Origin: Tetragonia tetragonoides
Taxonomy: Eukaryota > Streptophyta > Magnoliopsida > Caryophyllales > Aizoaceae
Assembly: GCA_038025085.1 (NCBI GenBank)
Contig: CM076150.1
Coordinates: 4,072,001-4,136,000 of the forward strand
Length of the DNA: 64,000 nucleotides
Reading direction: 5' to 3'
This document shows, piece by piece, positions 12,046-28,091 of the stretch (positions are counted from its first letter, which is position 1; every line of letters begins with the position of its first letter). The translations under genes and the position numbers were made by a program. Below the pieces are notes generated by a model. The model was not told the DNA's origin. It searched no databases and worked only from the letters and a program-made list of their open reading frames with translations.

Positions 12046-13196
12046 GTGTGATTTCCTCAAATATACATCGTTAGCAAACTTATTCCCAAAATAGCTTCAG
12101 TTGAAAACTATTTCCCAACATATACATTATGTAGGATTGGATTGAGGCTAGGAAAATTATTATTTTTTTTCTTTTTTTATGTTAATAAAAAAAGATACAC
12201 AAACCACAATCAACTGATGAGATTGACAGCCATTTTTTGTCTTAAACAAAAGTACAAAACCCCACACTATCATCTTTATCTTCCCTAAACAGCCATAACA
12301 TAGAACAAAAAGAAAAGCTATGCTATATCATTATCATGGCAGCACAGGAACCATCGCCAACAGCCATGGACGCAACCATTGCACGACTTTGAAGTCTCCC
12401 TCTCCTCCTACGGTCCTACTGCATTTACACTAATGGAGATCTATAATGTGAGGAATTTTCATGACCCCGATTAATTTTTCTTTCTCCCCATTTGTCAAAC
12501 CAATTGAGTGCCAAACTTTATACTCAAGATGATGTTATTCTCTCTTTTGCTTTGTCTATCTATTCAACATGTTTATGTACATTTGTTGTCAATTCCAAAA
12601 CAAATTGTTTGGTAGATGCAAGTAATGAAATTGGGCGATTGTTTGAAGAAAAAAGAATTGATCATGATGGGTGCTCAAATTCTGCAAGAAACTTGAAAAT
12701 TTTAATAAATAATGTACCAGATTTTTCCCATGAAAATATAAAGAGAGTTTGGATTTAAGATCAAATCTGGAGCTCTGTCATGGCCCATGGCTATGTGATT
12801 TACGGGAGGAGAAACAGAGGAATTAAAGTTACCACTTAACCACTTTGTTCCTCATCTGTTTAGATTAAGAAAATTAAAGTTAATTAAATTCTTAGATGAA
12901 ACAAAAGGGCGAGAATGCAAACCGAAGAGAAATATTGAACATGTGCGGCAGTGATAATGCTACTCTTAAATTCTGAATATGACTTTTTCCAGGTAATCTC
13001 ATGGGTGAGGAAAATATATAATGGTGAAAAAATGGATGACAATCATAAAGTCAACAAGAAAAGAAAAAGAAAAAAAAAACTCAACTTTGGTGAACCTCAG
13101 TCCAAGCCTAGGTGATGTATATGTTGGGAAATAGTTTTCAACCGAAGCTATTGTGGGAATTAGTTTGCTAACCATGTATATTTGAGGAAATCACAC
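12046..13196. mobile_element. Non-autonomous Mutator-like element (MULE)
   Basis: The two ends are inverted repeats about 100 bp long with roughly 90% identity by eye, beginning with the identical outer 23 bp (GTGTGATTTCCTCAAATATA and onward). They are flanked by a perfect 9-bp direct duplication TGTGTTCTT at 12037-12045 and 13197-13205. Long inverted termini plus a 9-bp duplication are diagnostic of Mutator-like elements. The 1151-bp element has no MURA transposase, so it must be moved in trans. The internal 950 bp carries an 88-residue ORF (12492-12758) of unknown origin. Confidence 0.9.
12492..12758 (+). CDS. Hypothetical ORF inside the MULE
   Basis: The 88-residue ORF starts MSNQLSAKLYTQDD and ends in a TAA. 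I do not recognise a family. A hydrophobic stretch (about residues 15-33, VILSFALSIYSTCLCTFVV) is followed by a polar segment. It may be a fragment of a host gene captured by the element (Pack-MULE behaviour) or chance. No intron or promoter supports expression. Confidence 0.25.
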   Translation: MSNQLSAKLYTQDDVILSFALSIYSTCLCTFVVNSKTNCLVDASNEIGRLFEEKRIDHDGCSNSARNLKILINNVPDFSHENIKRVWI

Positions 13197-13526
13197 TGTG
13201 TTCTTTTCCAATTACTTAGTAATTGGTTTACTTCAATTCGGTTTAGTGAAGTTTAATTCAGTTTGATGATCTGCTTTTTTTTTTATCTCACATACAATAA
13301 TACGATTCAGTTCAGTTTTGTAGTTCAATTAAAGTTAGTTCAATTCTGTTCTTTTCAGTGGAAAATAAGATATTATTAGTTCCATTGCTAATTTGATTCA
13401 ATTTCATTGTCAAAACTTGCAAAATAAATGTTTTCACATGGTATTCAGTCATTTTAGACTACCACGTGAAGTTTTACAAATATCAAGGGTATAATGTAAA
13501 ATGCTATCACTTAAATTTGAATAATA

Positions 13527-13992
13527 CTCTCTTCGTTCTTTTTTCTCTTACTCACTTGTTTTTGCACAGAGTTTAATAAGAATTGTTTTTGGAACAAAAA
13601 TTCCTTATTTGTCCTTACTTTAACATGAGAGAGAGTGTGAGTTAGAAGTGAGGTTGGAAAGTAATGATGACAATAAAAAGTAAGGACAAATGGGTCTTTT
13701 AGTCAATTTGGATCCTCTACTGTTACAACACTCTACTTCTTTTTTCTCTCTATCTCTCTCCTCTAACTTTTAAATTTCAAAAACCCACCCCCTCTATCCA
13801 ATGGTCAAAAGCCTACCCCCTCTAATCTAATGGTAGAAATTTGAAGAAAAGTACTCTACTGTTCTTTTAGCAATAGTAGAGGATCCCGACTTGTCTTTTA
13901 GTACTCAAAGTATTACTAAAAGGGAAAGTGGGTAAAAGAAAAAAAAACGGATATAAAAGGAAAGTGGGTAGAAGAAAAAAGAACGAAAGGAG
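13527..13992. mobile_element. Stowaway-like MITE (Tc1/mariner) with TA duplication
   Basis: The ends are CTCTCTTCGTTCTTTTTTCT and, inverted, CTCCTTTCGTTCTTTTTTCT, extending about 30 bp inwards. A TA dinucleotide flanks each side (13525-13526 and 13993-13994). The right end contains a partial tandem copy of the GGAAAGTGGGTA segment. There is no coding capacity. Confidence 0.7.
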
Positions 13993-14279
13993 TACGTATC
14001 TTGAGTAAGGGTCCTAAAAAATTGTGAAAAAGAGTTCAAGATTGACCAAGGGCAAATAGCCATGAATTGCTCAAATGTTAATCAAACTTAATGGAAATAG
14101 GATTCCTTCCACCAAAAGGGCACTCTGTGAATTAATTTTGTTTTGAGATGTACCATGTCCATGTTTTCATTGGTCACCACGTGCATTTCCCAAAGTTATA
14201 GGGGTACCATGTGAAAATATCATTTAAAAAAAAAACCGTAAGAAGAAGGAATATTAGTGTCGGTATCCTTCGAAAATTG

Positions 14280-14800
14280 AGAGTGATTGGTGCTGAGAAA
14301 TTTCTCCATTCACCGAATGCCCAGAAGAAGCGATTCAGTCAACCGTCCTATTCCCTTCATGATGGAACACATGTTGCATGATAACAGGAAAGTGTTGTGC
14401 AAGATACATTCTAACGTCGATGGTGAGGGAATAAATACGCCATGCAATGTGAGTTTCACCACCTCATACTGCTTGAATAACAACTGAATTGTCCCCTTCG
14501 ACTTGAGCTAAATCATTCTTGACACCCATCCACCGATTGAACTTGTGTCTACAATGGTTGAAACCTCAAAGGTTTTGGCTTCAAAAGTTTAAATAAACCA
14601 ATATGAAGAATAATAGGCGAATGATCCGAGCATGTAAATGGAAGGTGCCTAATAAAAGCCTTAGAGAACAAGACATTCCAATCATAACACCCTAGTGCTC
14701 TTTCTAGATGCTCAAATACAAGTTCATTGTTAATCTTTTTCTTACAAGTAAATTGATTATTCATGAATTGAATTGTGCTCATATTTAGTCTCATCACAAA
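14280..14800 (-). pseudogene. LINE remnant: endonuclease tail joined to RNase H
   Basis: Read leftwards, 14797-14560 encodes the end of an L1-type apurinic endonuclease (HLERALGCYDWNVLF, HLPFTCSDHSPIILH). A few codons later, 14507-14290 encodes an RNase H (RVT_3) segment (AQVEGDNSVVIQAV, then HVFHHEGN) with in-frame stops. The reverse transcriptase normally between them is gone, so this is an internally deleted relic. The flanks carry no recognisable poly-A or target duplication. Confidence 0.6.
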
Positions 14801-15820
14801 AGAAACCGAGTCTCATAAAGTAAATAAACTTTTAACTGTACATGAATGACATGTAAAAAGGCTTCCCTTATTTGCATTACTAGGTTCACTAGATATGATC
14901 ATTTACACTTTGTAAATTGGAGACTTGAAAGGAACAACATGAACTCAATCATGCACACGCACGCTTGGCCTTAACAAGTAAAAAAGTGTTGTGCATTCTA
15001 ATTGAGTTTTCATCATTGTGTCGCTTTGGTGTTTTTTACCCGTTTTTCTAACCCCTTCCCCTCTTTCAATCTCTTATGCAATCAAATTATCTCCCTACTT
15101 TTTTTTTTGCTAATCATCAAATTATCTCTCTTAGTCATGAAATTTTATATATGGGCATATGTATAACTTATAAGTACGAGTAAAAGAAAACAACCCATTT
15201 TTGTCAATTTGCGAGGCTAGCTATCTTTATAAATTCAATGAAACTATGAATGAAATTAAGATGGTGTTTTTGTAACTTTTGGTGAGACGAATGACACTTT
15301 TTAGTGAAACAAGGGTCACGACTCATAATAAGTGATCCCTACAATATATTCTAAATAGTGATCCTATTTTTCGTGAGTTGTTTCATACAAGACTTGCTCA
15401 TTACACAAATTAGGACAAGAGGTAGATTTTAATTCATTAGGACGAGAAGGGGTCAAGCCCCTCCGAAGTTTTTTTAGTTATAAGTTATATAGAATGTGCT
15501 GTCTAATATAAACATGAAAACTGTGTTTTCATAATGGTAAGGTAAGATCATTTCTAGATCTGCATTGACTAGGACCAAGGACTAATAATATCAAACCAAA
15601 ATCTACACAAAAAAGAAGAAAAACATGCATGTTTAGAAGTTACTTCGAACATAACCACATACACGATTATCCAACCAAGGATATCTTACGTAGGCGTTTC
15701 CTAACAGGACGATCAACTCCAAATCTATTTTGTATTTGCAAGCAGGACCACTATATGGCAATATGCACAAATAGCTTAGCTTGATAGGGGGTTGAGTGAA
15801 TATAGTGGCCTCATGCATTT
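14801..15820. other. Intergenic, nothing recognised
   Basis: AT-rich DNA with only short ORFs on both strands. No terminal repeats or domain motifs were found. Confidence 0.4.
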
Positions 15821-15825
15821 TTAAC

Positions 15826-15970
15826 TAAGGTTGGGGGTTTGATCGATACTCTGCTTAGCTAGGTCTGGAGTAGCCTTTAAATCTCTTGGCAATTTGGCTA
15901 TAAGCTATCGCAGAGAATACACTGTAATTAACGGTGGATACCCTTAGTAGGAACCAAAAAAAAAATAAAA
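15826..15970 (+). mobile_element. SINE-like fragment with A-rich tail
   Basis: A segment with a B-box-like GGGTTTGATCGATAC is followed by about 100 bp of unique sequence and an A-rich tail at 15956-15974. It resembles a truncated plant SINE. Ends are approximate. Confidence 0.35.
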
Positions 15971-16242
15971 AAAATCATGATTATTAGGTTATGACCTTTA
16001 TTTTGAATCAGTTTGTTCAGGCACGAACTAATGTGTTTCAAGTCTATTACTTGACATGTAATCCTGTCTATTTTATATTTTGTTTTCTAAGACATAATTA
16101 TTGTTTAACTACTAAAAAAATCAACCTTTTTTTGGAAGTGCAAAAAAGAAAATCAACTTTGAAAATTGCAAATATTAATTTTTTCGATTAGCTGAGAACA
16201 CGATACAAGCAATTTTTAGTTTCTCAGATACTAAATGCACAA

Positions 16243-16401
16243 CTAGATATGTCAATCTGTGACCGACCCGAAAACCCGCCTCATTTTTTGGGGGTAATGA
16301 CACTGATTTTTCGACACGATGATCCAAACTCGATTGACTTGGTGATTGTTGGATCAAACACGACCTGCTTATTATGGGTTATTCCAATTGACATGTCTAG
16401 G
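16243..16401. mobile_element. Short hAT-like MITE
   Basis: The termini CTAGATATGTCAATCTG and, inverted, CTAGACATGTCAATTGG enclose 159 bp of GACCCG-type sequence. GCACAA occurs at both flanks (before 16243 and after 16401), but the register of an 8-bp duplication is imperfect. Confidence 0.45.
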
Positions 16402-16479
16402 CACAATTATTCCCATTATCTTTTGAAGTATTACCAAACCATTCAGATTGGTTAAATATTTAACTAAGAGTTTATTCTT

Positions 16480-16700
16480 CCTAAACTTATTTTCAATTTA
16501 GTTGTTCTGGTGAAATTTATCACTCAAATATATATTTATCTCAATATAAATTCAAAATGATATTTGTGTTACTGAAAAGATTTTTTTTAACATACTTTCA
16601 AATGAGTACAATATTAAATAATATATTTAGAGTTTTAAATGGTCATTGTCGAGTTAAAAAAGATCAATTCAGTATATTCAATTCATTTTTTTCCAAGAAG
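16480..16700 (+). repeat. Degenerate copy of the GTTCAGTT Tourist MITE family
   Basis: The segment around 16590-16680 (ACTTTCAAATGAGTACAATA, then TTTTAAATGGT and GATCAATTCAGT) matches the interior of the MITEs at 17898 and 21157, with many differences. The ends cannot be seen. Confidence 0.45.
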
Positions 16701-17296
16701 TGGATCAGCTAAAGTAATATTGTGTTTAATTTTTAACACATAGTAAACTGAAGTAAGAATGGGCAGCCCCTTGCCCTCTAAAAATGTCACTTCATTCACA
16801 TTTCATATGCATGAATTAAACTCTATAATTCAAGCTATTAAACCTGCTTTGTGTGCTGCATTATTATACAGCTAACATTGCATTGGCCATATCTACATTA
16901 TCATCCTCATGATAATGAAAAGTGTTGCACTTTTTATGGTAAAACTTAATTAGGGAAAATAAATAGCTAGGCAAAAACTAATTCATTTCACAAATCTAGT
17001 TGCCTAGTTGGGTCAAGTAATGATATTTACGTAACTTTATGAGATTTGCATGTAGACATAAATGAACACAAAATCTATAGGACGAAGAAAATCTGTGATT
17101 GCCATGTCTCTTAGCTTCCCCCTTCACTTTCATTTATATTTTTGCTTGGCCAGATTAAGTGTTTGATCAAATTATCATCATTTTGGTTTATATTAGGAGT
17201 ATCCACCATCGATTACTGTGACTATATTTACGCGCTAACTTGTATAGGCACCTGGTGAGATAACTGGCCAACGTATTTAAAACTGCTCCATGCCCA

Positions 17297-17816
17297 TCGG
17301 GGGTGTTTGGATGTTGGCTTGTGGGATGACTTTTGGCGAAATTGGATGTTTGACCAGTCCAACATCTGATATTGGTGTTTGGATGTCGGCTTGTGGGGTG
17401 GCTTTTGTCGAAATTGGATGTTTGACCAGTCCAACATTTGATATTGGTGTTTGGATGTCAGCTTGTGAGATTGACTTTTGGGTTTCCACAAGCCAATTTT
17501 TGTAAAGCCAAAGAGGTTGGCTTATGGGTATTGGCTGGTGCAATTAATATAGTCCAATGACATGATAGTCCAATGACATGATAGTCCAATATTTGCAATT
17601 ATTTACTTCTATGCCACCAAATTCCTCAATCATATGAATGTCCTTATAGGTCATTTTACATATAACCAGCTAATGTTACCAGCCAATGTTACCAAACATC
17701 TCTTTCCACACATCCAATGTTACCAGCCGGTCAAATCAGCTAACAATACTAGCTATCGACCACCAGCCACCAGCCATCAGCCAACAGCTAATGACACAAC
17801 CAATTGCCAAACAGGG
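17297..17816. mobile_element. MITE-like element with 72-bp tandem repeats
   Basis: The left side reads GGGGTGTTTGGATGTTGG and the right, inverted, CCCTGTTTGGCAATTGG. The left part consists of about 2.6 units of a 72-bp tandem repeat starting at 17302, 17374 and 17446. Because 72 is a multiple of three, open frames run through on both strands, but these are not genes. The right half is rich in CCAGCCA/CAGCTAA motifs. A related truncated segment lies at 31985-32118. Confidence 0.45.
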
Positions 17817-17897
17817 TCGATATTCAAAATCTTAATCTCAGTTAATGATGGGTAAGTTTCTACCATTCAACCATACCCCATTGGTTTTATCAAATTA

Positions 17898-18183
17898 GGC
17901 CCCGTTTGATTCACCTGGATAAAACTGATCTGAACTGAACTTAATTGATTTTTTGAACTTGACCGTTAACCATTTAAAATTCGTCCAAACATAGTCAATA
18001 TTGGACTCATTTGAAAGTATGCTTTGAGATCTTTCCGATAACATAATTTTCATCATGAAATTATTTCGGAATTAAAAGTTATATGAGTAATAAAATTACA
18101 CATGAACTGAACTGAACTGAACTGAACTGGACTGGACTGAATTAACTGAATTTAAGTAAAATTAAGGTGAATCAAACAGAGCC
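17898..18183 (+). mobile_element. Tourist-like MITE, GTTCAGTT family, copy 1
   Basis: The ends are GGCCCCGTTTGATTCACCT and, inverted, GGCTCTGTTTGATTCACCT. TTA occurs directly outside each end (17895-17897 and 18184-18186). The interior has (GAACT)n runs, and the element is 286 bp long. A near-identical inverted copy sits at 21157-21461 in CKX intron 1. Confidence 0.75.
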
Positions 18184-18186
18184 TTA

Positions 18187-20050
18187 ATATTGTCATAATA
18201 GTAGCTTAACATCCTATCAATTTCAAAGATTCTCATAATCTCCAAGAAGGTTGTAATAATGATACCCAAATTGGCCCACTTTCAACCTCCCAAATCGGAA
18301 ACATATCAACTTCATTTACTATTAGAGCCATCTTTCTTTACCCACGTGACATAAAGAAAAGAAGAGAGAGATAAACAAAATCTATGGGCTGTATCTTTAA
18401 GAATCTTTTGCAATGAATATATGATGTAATATAATGGCAAAAAATTACAAGCAAAAGTCATGACGTGAGAAAACTGGCACAAGACCTGCAAGATCAAGAA
18501 GATTTGTAGATAGATATACTTGATGTAGCTCTTGTTTAACATCCTCGTGTGTTCATTCGTCCTTTTGATAGTATCTTTGAAAGAGCTAGCGGTCTGTCCA
18601 TTTTAGTTGACCCTGGCCTCAAAGATCTTCTCTATGTGGCCCAACAAAGATTTCTTCGTTGTTTACATGCAAACTGATAGATTGGCTTATCGATTCATGT
18701 GGTTTGCAAGCTTTTGCATGCGCAATTGTAGCAACAAAAAACATAACATGTGCGGCCTCTCTTTGAGCCTGCAATTCGCACGTCCAATCAAAACAAGATA
18801 TTAGGACACATAAATATGCACTGACAAATGCTTATATATGTCCTATTTTGATTCAGGGTTTCAAATTGCAATATTAAGATGAGACTGCACATAGCACGAC
18901 CATTTATTTGGAATGAAAATGCAAGCAAAGAGCAACGAATTACATATAGGTCAAATGAGATTTTGTTACGTAGTTATACTTGTGAGGTGTTCAGGAATAT
19001 ATTGTCTTGTGCATATATAGTACTCTGATCCTCATGGTGTACGAGTTCATACAATCCTCATGGCCCTAGCTTGAATAGAAACAAACAAAAGATGCTAAAG
19101 TTTATGTCCTATGAATAGTAGTATAAAATCTTAAATTATTTTTTTTAATTATTTTTGAATGGATTGTAGGTGTCAAAATGTGTGGTACAAATCTTTTGAA
19201 AGTTGTGAGAATATAGATTACTCAATCGATCCAAACAAAATCCAATCTAACTAGTAGTCATGCATCACTATCTTTAATTAATCAATAAGTCTCTTGTGAT
19301 TGTGAGACCGCTTTAAGGTTGGCTACTTCTATAAATGACGCGGCTTCAAGGTGAGGCCACCTTTATATATGACCAATCATGATGTCAACATAATATGAGT
19401 TTTTCACCTTGAAGTCGCATTATACGAATTTTTTTGTTAATTTCATTAATCATTACTTGTAATTGCATTGTGTGTCCAATATTATTCCTCAGCTTGTAGT
19501 TTCACAACTATTATACGATTAATATTTAGGTAACTAAAAATAGTTTTTAAAGGATATTTAATTTGCAAAAGGTCTCCTATGATCAGACCGTCTCAAAGTG
19601 TGGCCCCCTTTATAGCCAAGCATGAGATAAGTATAACGTCATTTTTGTTAAAGGGATCAAGGGGCCCTCACCTTGAGGTTGCCTTAACAAATTAACAACT
19701 AGATCTTAACAATAATTATGATAACATACATGTTATGAATTATGATGTAGCAACATGTTATGATAACATACATGCTATAGCTAGTATATAGGAGATATAG
19801 AGTAAATATTATTGGCAAATTAATCTAGTACTTGGGAAAACTATCATGATCCTTATTAATTTTTAGAACTTTCCTTAATATTGAAGTAGTCAATAGATCA
19901 CCAAAATTTATCAGGATCTTTTTGTAGAAATTTAGTGTAGTCAATACAAAAAATATTTCCCATGATCTTTTGTGGGACACATGATAGCTACTGTGAAGTA
20001 ATTCAATTGAAAGTAACAAATTTTTTTTTTTTGACAAGACCATTCACAAC
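18187..20050. other. CKX 5' flank, no gene seen
   Basis: Intergenic DNA upstream of CKX. Two loosely similar blocks (19310-19440 and 19570-19690) share ACCTTGAAGTCGC/ACCTTGAGGTTGC-type and GTGGCC motifs and look like an old repeat. ORFs are short and featureless. Confidence 0.35.
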
Positions 20051-20051
20051 T

Positions 20052-24744
<4,693 letters not shown>

Positions 24745-25579
24745 TACTTGAGGTTGATTAATTAACTCGTTTGTAACGTTTCCCGTGCTAGTTAATGAGA
24801 AATAATAAAATGAGTTGTGTTTTTTCTTAGGGAATACATAAAAAGAGTTGTTTTGATAATGGTCTTCTTTGTTCTTTTTTTTTTCTTTCCATTTTGGTGC
24901 TAGAGAATAGATAAGGGATGCAAAGGAATAAGTGGAAACAAAAACAAAAAAAACAAAAAAAAAAAGAAAAAAAGTAAGGGTTAGTTCTTTTCCCATGAAA
25001 AAAATGATGAACCAAACGAAACTGAACTGAATTTCCTTAGTTTGACCATTAACTATATATTTAAACTCATCCAAAAATGTTTAAATAATTTAAAAATTTG
25101 TGTTGAAATATTTCCAATCACACGAATATCATCTTGAATTTATTTTGAGATAAGAAAAAAAGAAAAAAAGCTTGAGTGATAAGTTCCCACATACATACAT
25201 TAATCCAAATTAAATTGGATTGAAGGGAACTCAAATGAAAATTAAACTAAATCGAGGAAAAGAGAGCCTAAATAGAAACTGCTAAAATATTTTTTGCTTT
25301 AAAATTTATCTCTATATTTATTTATTTATTTTTGATAGAAATCTCTATATTTATTAGTGAATTAAAATTCTTTTGTGCGTTTATTGTTGGATGTCTAAAA
25401 TAGCTCCTAGATTGAAAATGTTGGTTTTCTACAATGGTGCTTATCTTTGGAGCATTCTTGACATAAATATAGGAGTAAATGGTTAGGCAAGTAACTGCTT
25501 CCTATTTATGTGATTGTTGGAATCTTTTCTTTTATTTGATATTAAGAGGACCATTACTCCTCTTTTTGAACGTTGCAAA
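24745..25579. other. CKX 3' flank, AT-rich
   Basis: This holds the probable CKX 3' UTR and polyadenylation region, followed by A/T-rich low-complexity DNA (A-rich run near 24940-24975). A degenerate GAACTGAACTGAA segment near 25020 suggests another decayed MITE. No gene was found. Confidence 0.4.
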
Positions 25580-25789
25580 GGCCCTGTTCTTTTCGTCGTT
25601 TCTATGCTGCATTTCGTTCTGTTTCGTATCGTACCGCAATGCAATTTTCGTTCCGATCCACACCGCACCGCAATTTCCGTTCCGTTCCGCACCGCACTGC
25701 CATTTCTGTTCCGTTCTGCACCGCGCTGCGATTTTCGTTTCGTTCCTTTCCTCACCGTCCCGCATCATTCCGTTGACGAGAACAGGGCC
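25580..25789. mobile_element. MITE with GC-rich 29-bp internal repeats
   Basis: The 210-bp segment is bounded by inverted GGCCCTGTTCT termini. Its interior has about four imperfect 29-bp units of the form CGTTCCGTTCCGCACCGCAC followed by a short T-rich spacer. The units leave several frames open on both strands, giving Arg/Ser/Phe-rich translations that are repeat artefacts. The target duplication is unclear. Confidence 0.55.
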
Positions 25790-26269
25790 TTAATTTCCCA
25801 CAAAGTAAATACAATTGGCTTCAACATTACCTCCACTTGAGTTAATTTTTCCAAAACTTATGCGCGCATTTGTGCAACCATTTTTGTTGTCTAAAGAAAA
25901 AGCACGATCGTACAAGTAATCAACTTCAATCCAACCCTCCATGATCCCCCGAAAATCCAATTCCCAAATCTATTGGCTTGTTTATACTCCTTATAGTGGG
26001 GCACAAATATATAAACCATATAACACTAATGCCCCCATTTGATTCTAACAATGACCTAGGTTGAAGTCACCACCCAGTTTAAATCAGCATCAGCATCAGC
26101 ATATAGACTCATCGAGCCATGAGAAGGATGTTCCTAATGTAGTTGTTATTGTGACGAGTTAATTGCCATTTGTTACAAAAAGTTTGTAACTTTTTAGCCT
26201 TGGCTTTTCCATGTGTGATTGTCAGCCATATATAAGGCTTAATTCACTAAAGGGTGTTGTATAGTATAT
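25790..26269. other. Intergenic, nothing recognised
   Basis: AT-rich DNA without domain motifs or terminal repeats. A short CAGCAT triplication occurs at 26084-26102. Confidence 0.35.
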
Positions 26270-26830
26270 TACTCTTCCTTTTCAAGGGTGCCACATTTAA
26301 ACTCTTTTTTCCCCTCTCAATAGATGATAATTCATTGTCATTTATATTCTCTTATAAAGAGGTATGTTAAAAAAGAACAAATTTTTATGTTGGTCATATG
26401 AGATAAAATAGAATATATAAGTAGATGAGTGGGTACAATGAAAAATTAAGAAAAATCATTGTGAGATTTGAGAGCTCAAATCACAATTCAAAGATAACAA
26501 AAAATCAAAAAGTAGCAAGCACAAAAGTATCCTAATAAGTTTTAATTGACAAGAACTTGTACTCCTATGTTTTACCAATCATATATAGGGTAAAAAAAAA
26601 ATGAACTTGGGTAAAATAACTGATGGGTAATGAAGAGTTTGTTGGGTCATTTTTTGGGAGGTGGTGAATCATCTACAAGTACAAGTGAGAAAATAAAAAT
26701 AAAAAATTCATTTTTCAATTATATTTAAGCAAATCGAATGCATGCGCATGCACATTTTTTTATTTAATTATTTTTTAAATAGCCTGAAAGAACGTGATAT
26801 TTTGCGTAAAAATCTTTCGAACAACACTGA
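26270..26830 (+). repeat. AT-rich repeat family, copy 1
   Basis: About 500 bp that recurs in direct orientation at 26850-27240 and inverted at 30100-30583. Shared landmarks are TTGGTCATATGAGATA, CATTGTGAGA, GAGAGCTCAA and TTGGGTCAT followed by GGGAGGT. It does not code for a protein. The pair of inverted outer copies may be the long termini of one element, now split by the copia insertion. Confidence 0.6.
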
Positions 26831-26849
26831 TTAATTAGAGGGGGGAATC

Positions 26850-27240
26850 TTAAAAAAGAGTAAATATGTACGTTGGTCATATGAGATATAGAGTATATAA
26901 GTAAATAAGTGGGTACAAAGAAAGAAACAAGAAAGACCATTGTGAGAATTGATTATTGAGAGCTCAAGAGAATAAAGAGTAAATAAATAACTGGCAAGCA
27001 CTAAAGTATCCTGCTTTTTAATTATGGTACTATTATATTTTACCAGTCAAGTAGAGGGTAAAGAATCAACTTAGGGTACAATAATTAATGGGTTAATGAA
27101 TAGTTGGTTGGGTCATGCTTCGGGAGGTAGTGAGTCATCCACTAGTAAAAATGAGAAAAACAAATTCTTCATTCTTCAATTATATTTTAGCAAAGCGAAA
27201 GCATTCAAATCCACTTATTTTAATTATTTTTACTAATACA
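26850..27240 (+). repeat. AT-rich repeat family, copy 2
   Basis: This is a direct, diverged copy of 26366-26750 containing the same ordered landmarks. It is separated from copy 1 by about 100 bp. Confidence 0.6.
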
Positions 27241-27353
27241 TTCACTCAGAAGTGCATATTGTATTATTATAGATGGCATCAGGCAAAGTGATATTAATCA
27301 TCATGTGGAGACGGTATAAAATTCCTCCCTCCTCTAATTGATCATGGTTGTTC

Positions 27354-28007
27354 TGTTGAGGTAACGCTCCAAATATCAAATAATATTTAGTTGTGTTATA
27401 TTTTATTTTAGTTTTGTAAAGAAAATAAAATAGAACAAAAAGAAAAAGAAAAGAAAAACAAAAATAGAAAAAAAAAAAAAAAAAACCTTTGATTGACTAT
27501 AAAAGAAGAGCCGTAGCAAACAAAATGAGGACGGTATGTGAGAGAGAGCCGAAACAAACCAAAAGAAGAGTGAGAGCCAAGTGAGTGAGAGACAAACAAA
27601 GAGTGAGAGAAATTGAGTATTTCTCCAAAGAGGTTTGTTCCAGTTTACGGTTGATTCGGTTTGTTCGGGTGAAGATAATCAGAGTATTCGGATCGGTCAT
27701 CGGCAGGTATTTGTGGGTGTATCTTTGGTTTTGTGGGAGTACCAAATTGAGTTAGAGTTTATCAATTTGTACTAGTACCAAAGATAGGTTGTTTACTTGT
27801 TGCTTGATCTTGTGAGTGTTGCCTTTGTACTCTTGATTATCATAGTGGATCATATTTTAGTGCGTGGAGATCCGCACCGTGGTTTTTCCCCTAATTGAGA
27901 GGGGTTTTCCACGTAAAATTGTTTGTGTTGTTTTTGGGTTCTTGCACTTTATTTTTCCGTTTATCTGTTGTTGTGATTGTGGGTAAATACCGTAGTTTTC
28001 CCCAACA
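27354..28007 (+). repeat. 5' LTR of the copia element
   Basis: 654 bp, TG...CA ends. A TATA-like GACTATAAAAG at about 27496 would start the genomic transcript. It contains an A-rich run near 27470, the main length difference from the 3' LTR. Confidence 0.93.
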
Positions 28008-28008
28008 G

Positions 28009-28020
28009 TGGTATCAGAGC
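28009..28020 (+). other. Copia primer-binding site (initiator tRNA-Met)
   Basis: TGGTATCAGAGC is the standard plant copia primer site, one base after the LTR end. Confidence 0.9.
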
Positions 28021-28091
28021 TTTTGGTTGTAGGATCGGTGGTGGGAAAATTACTGTATTTGTTGAAGGAGGAATTATTTTGTGCAAGTAAC

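Noticed and set aside
17228..17543. Repeat-containing ORFs on both strands
   Set aside because: The 72-bp tandem repeat keeps frames open; no start context or conservation supports a protein.
25479..25840. Arg/Ser-rich ORFs in several frames
   Set aside because: They come from the 29-bp repeat units of a MITE.
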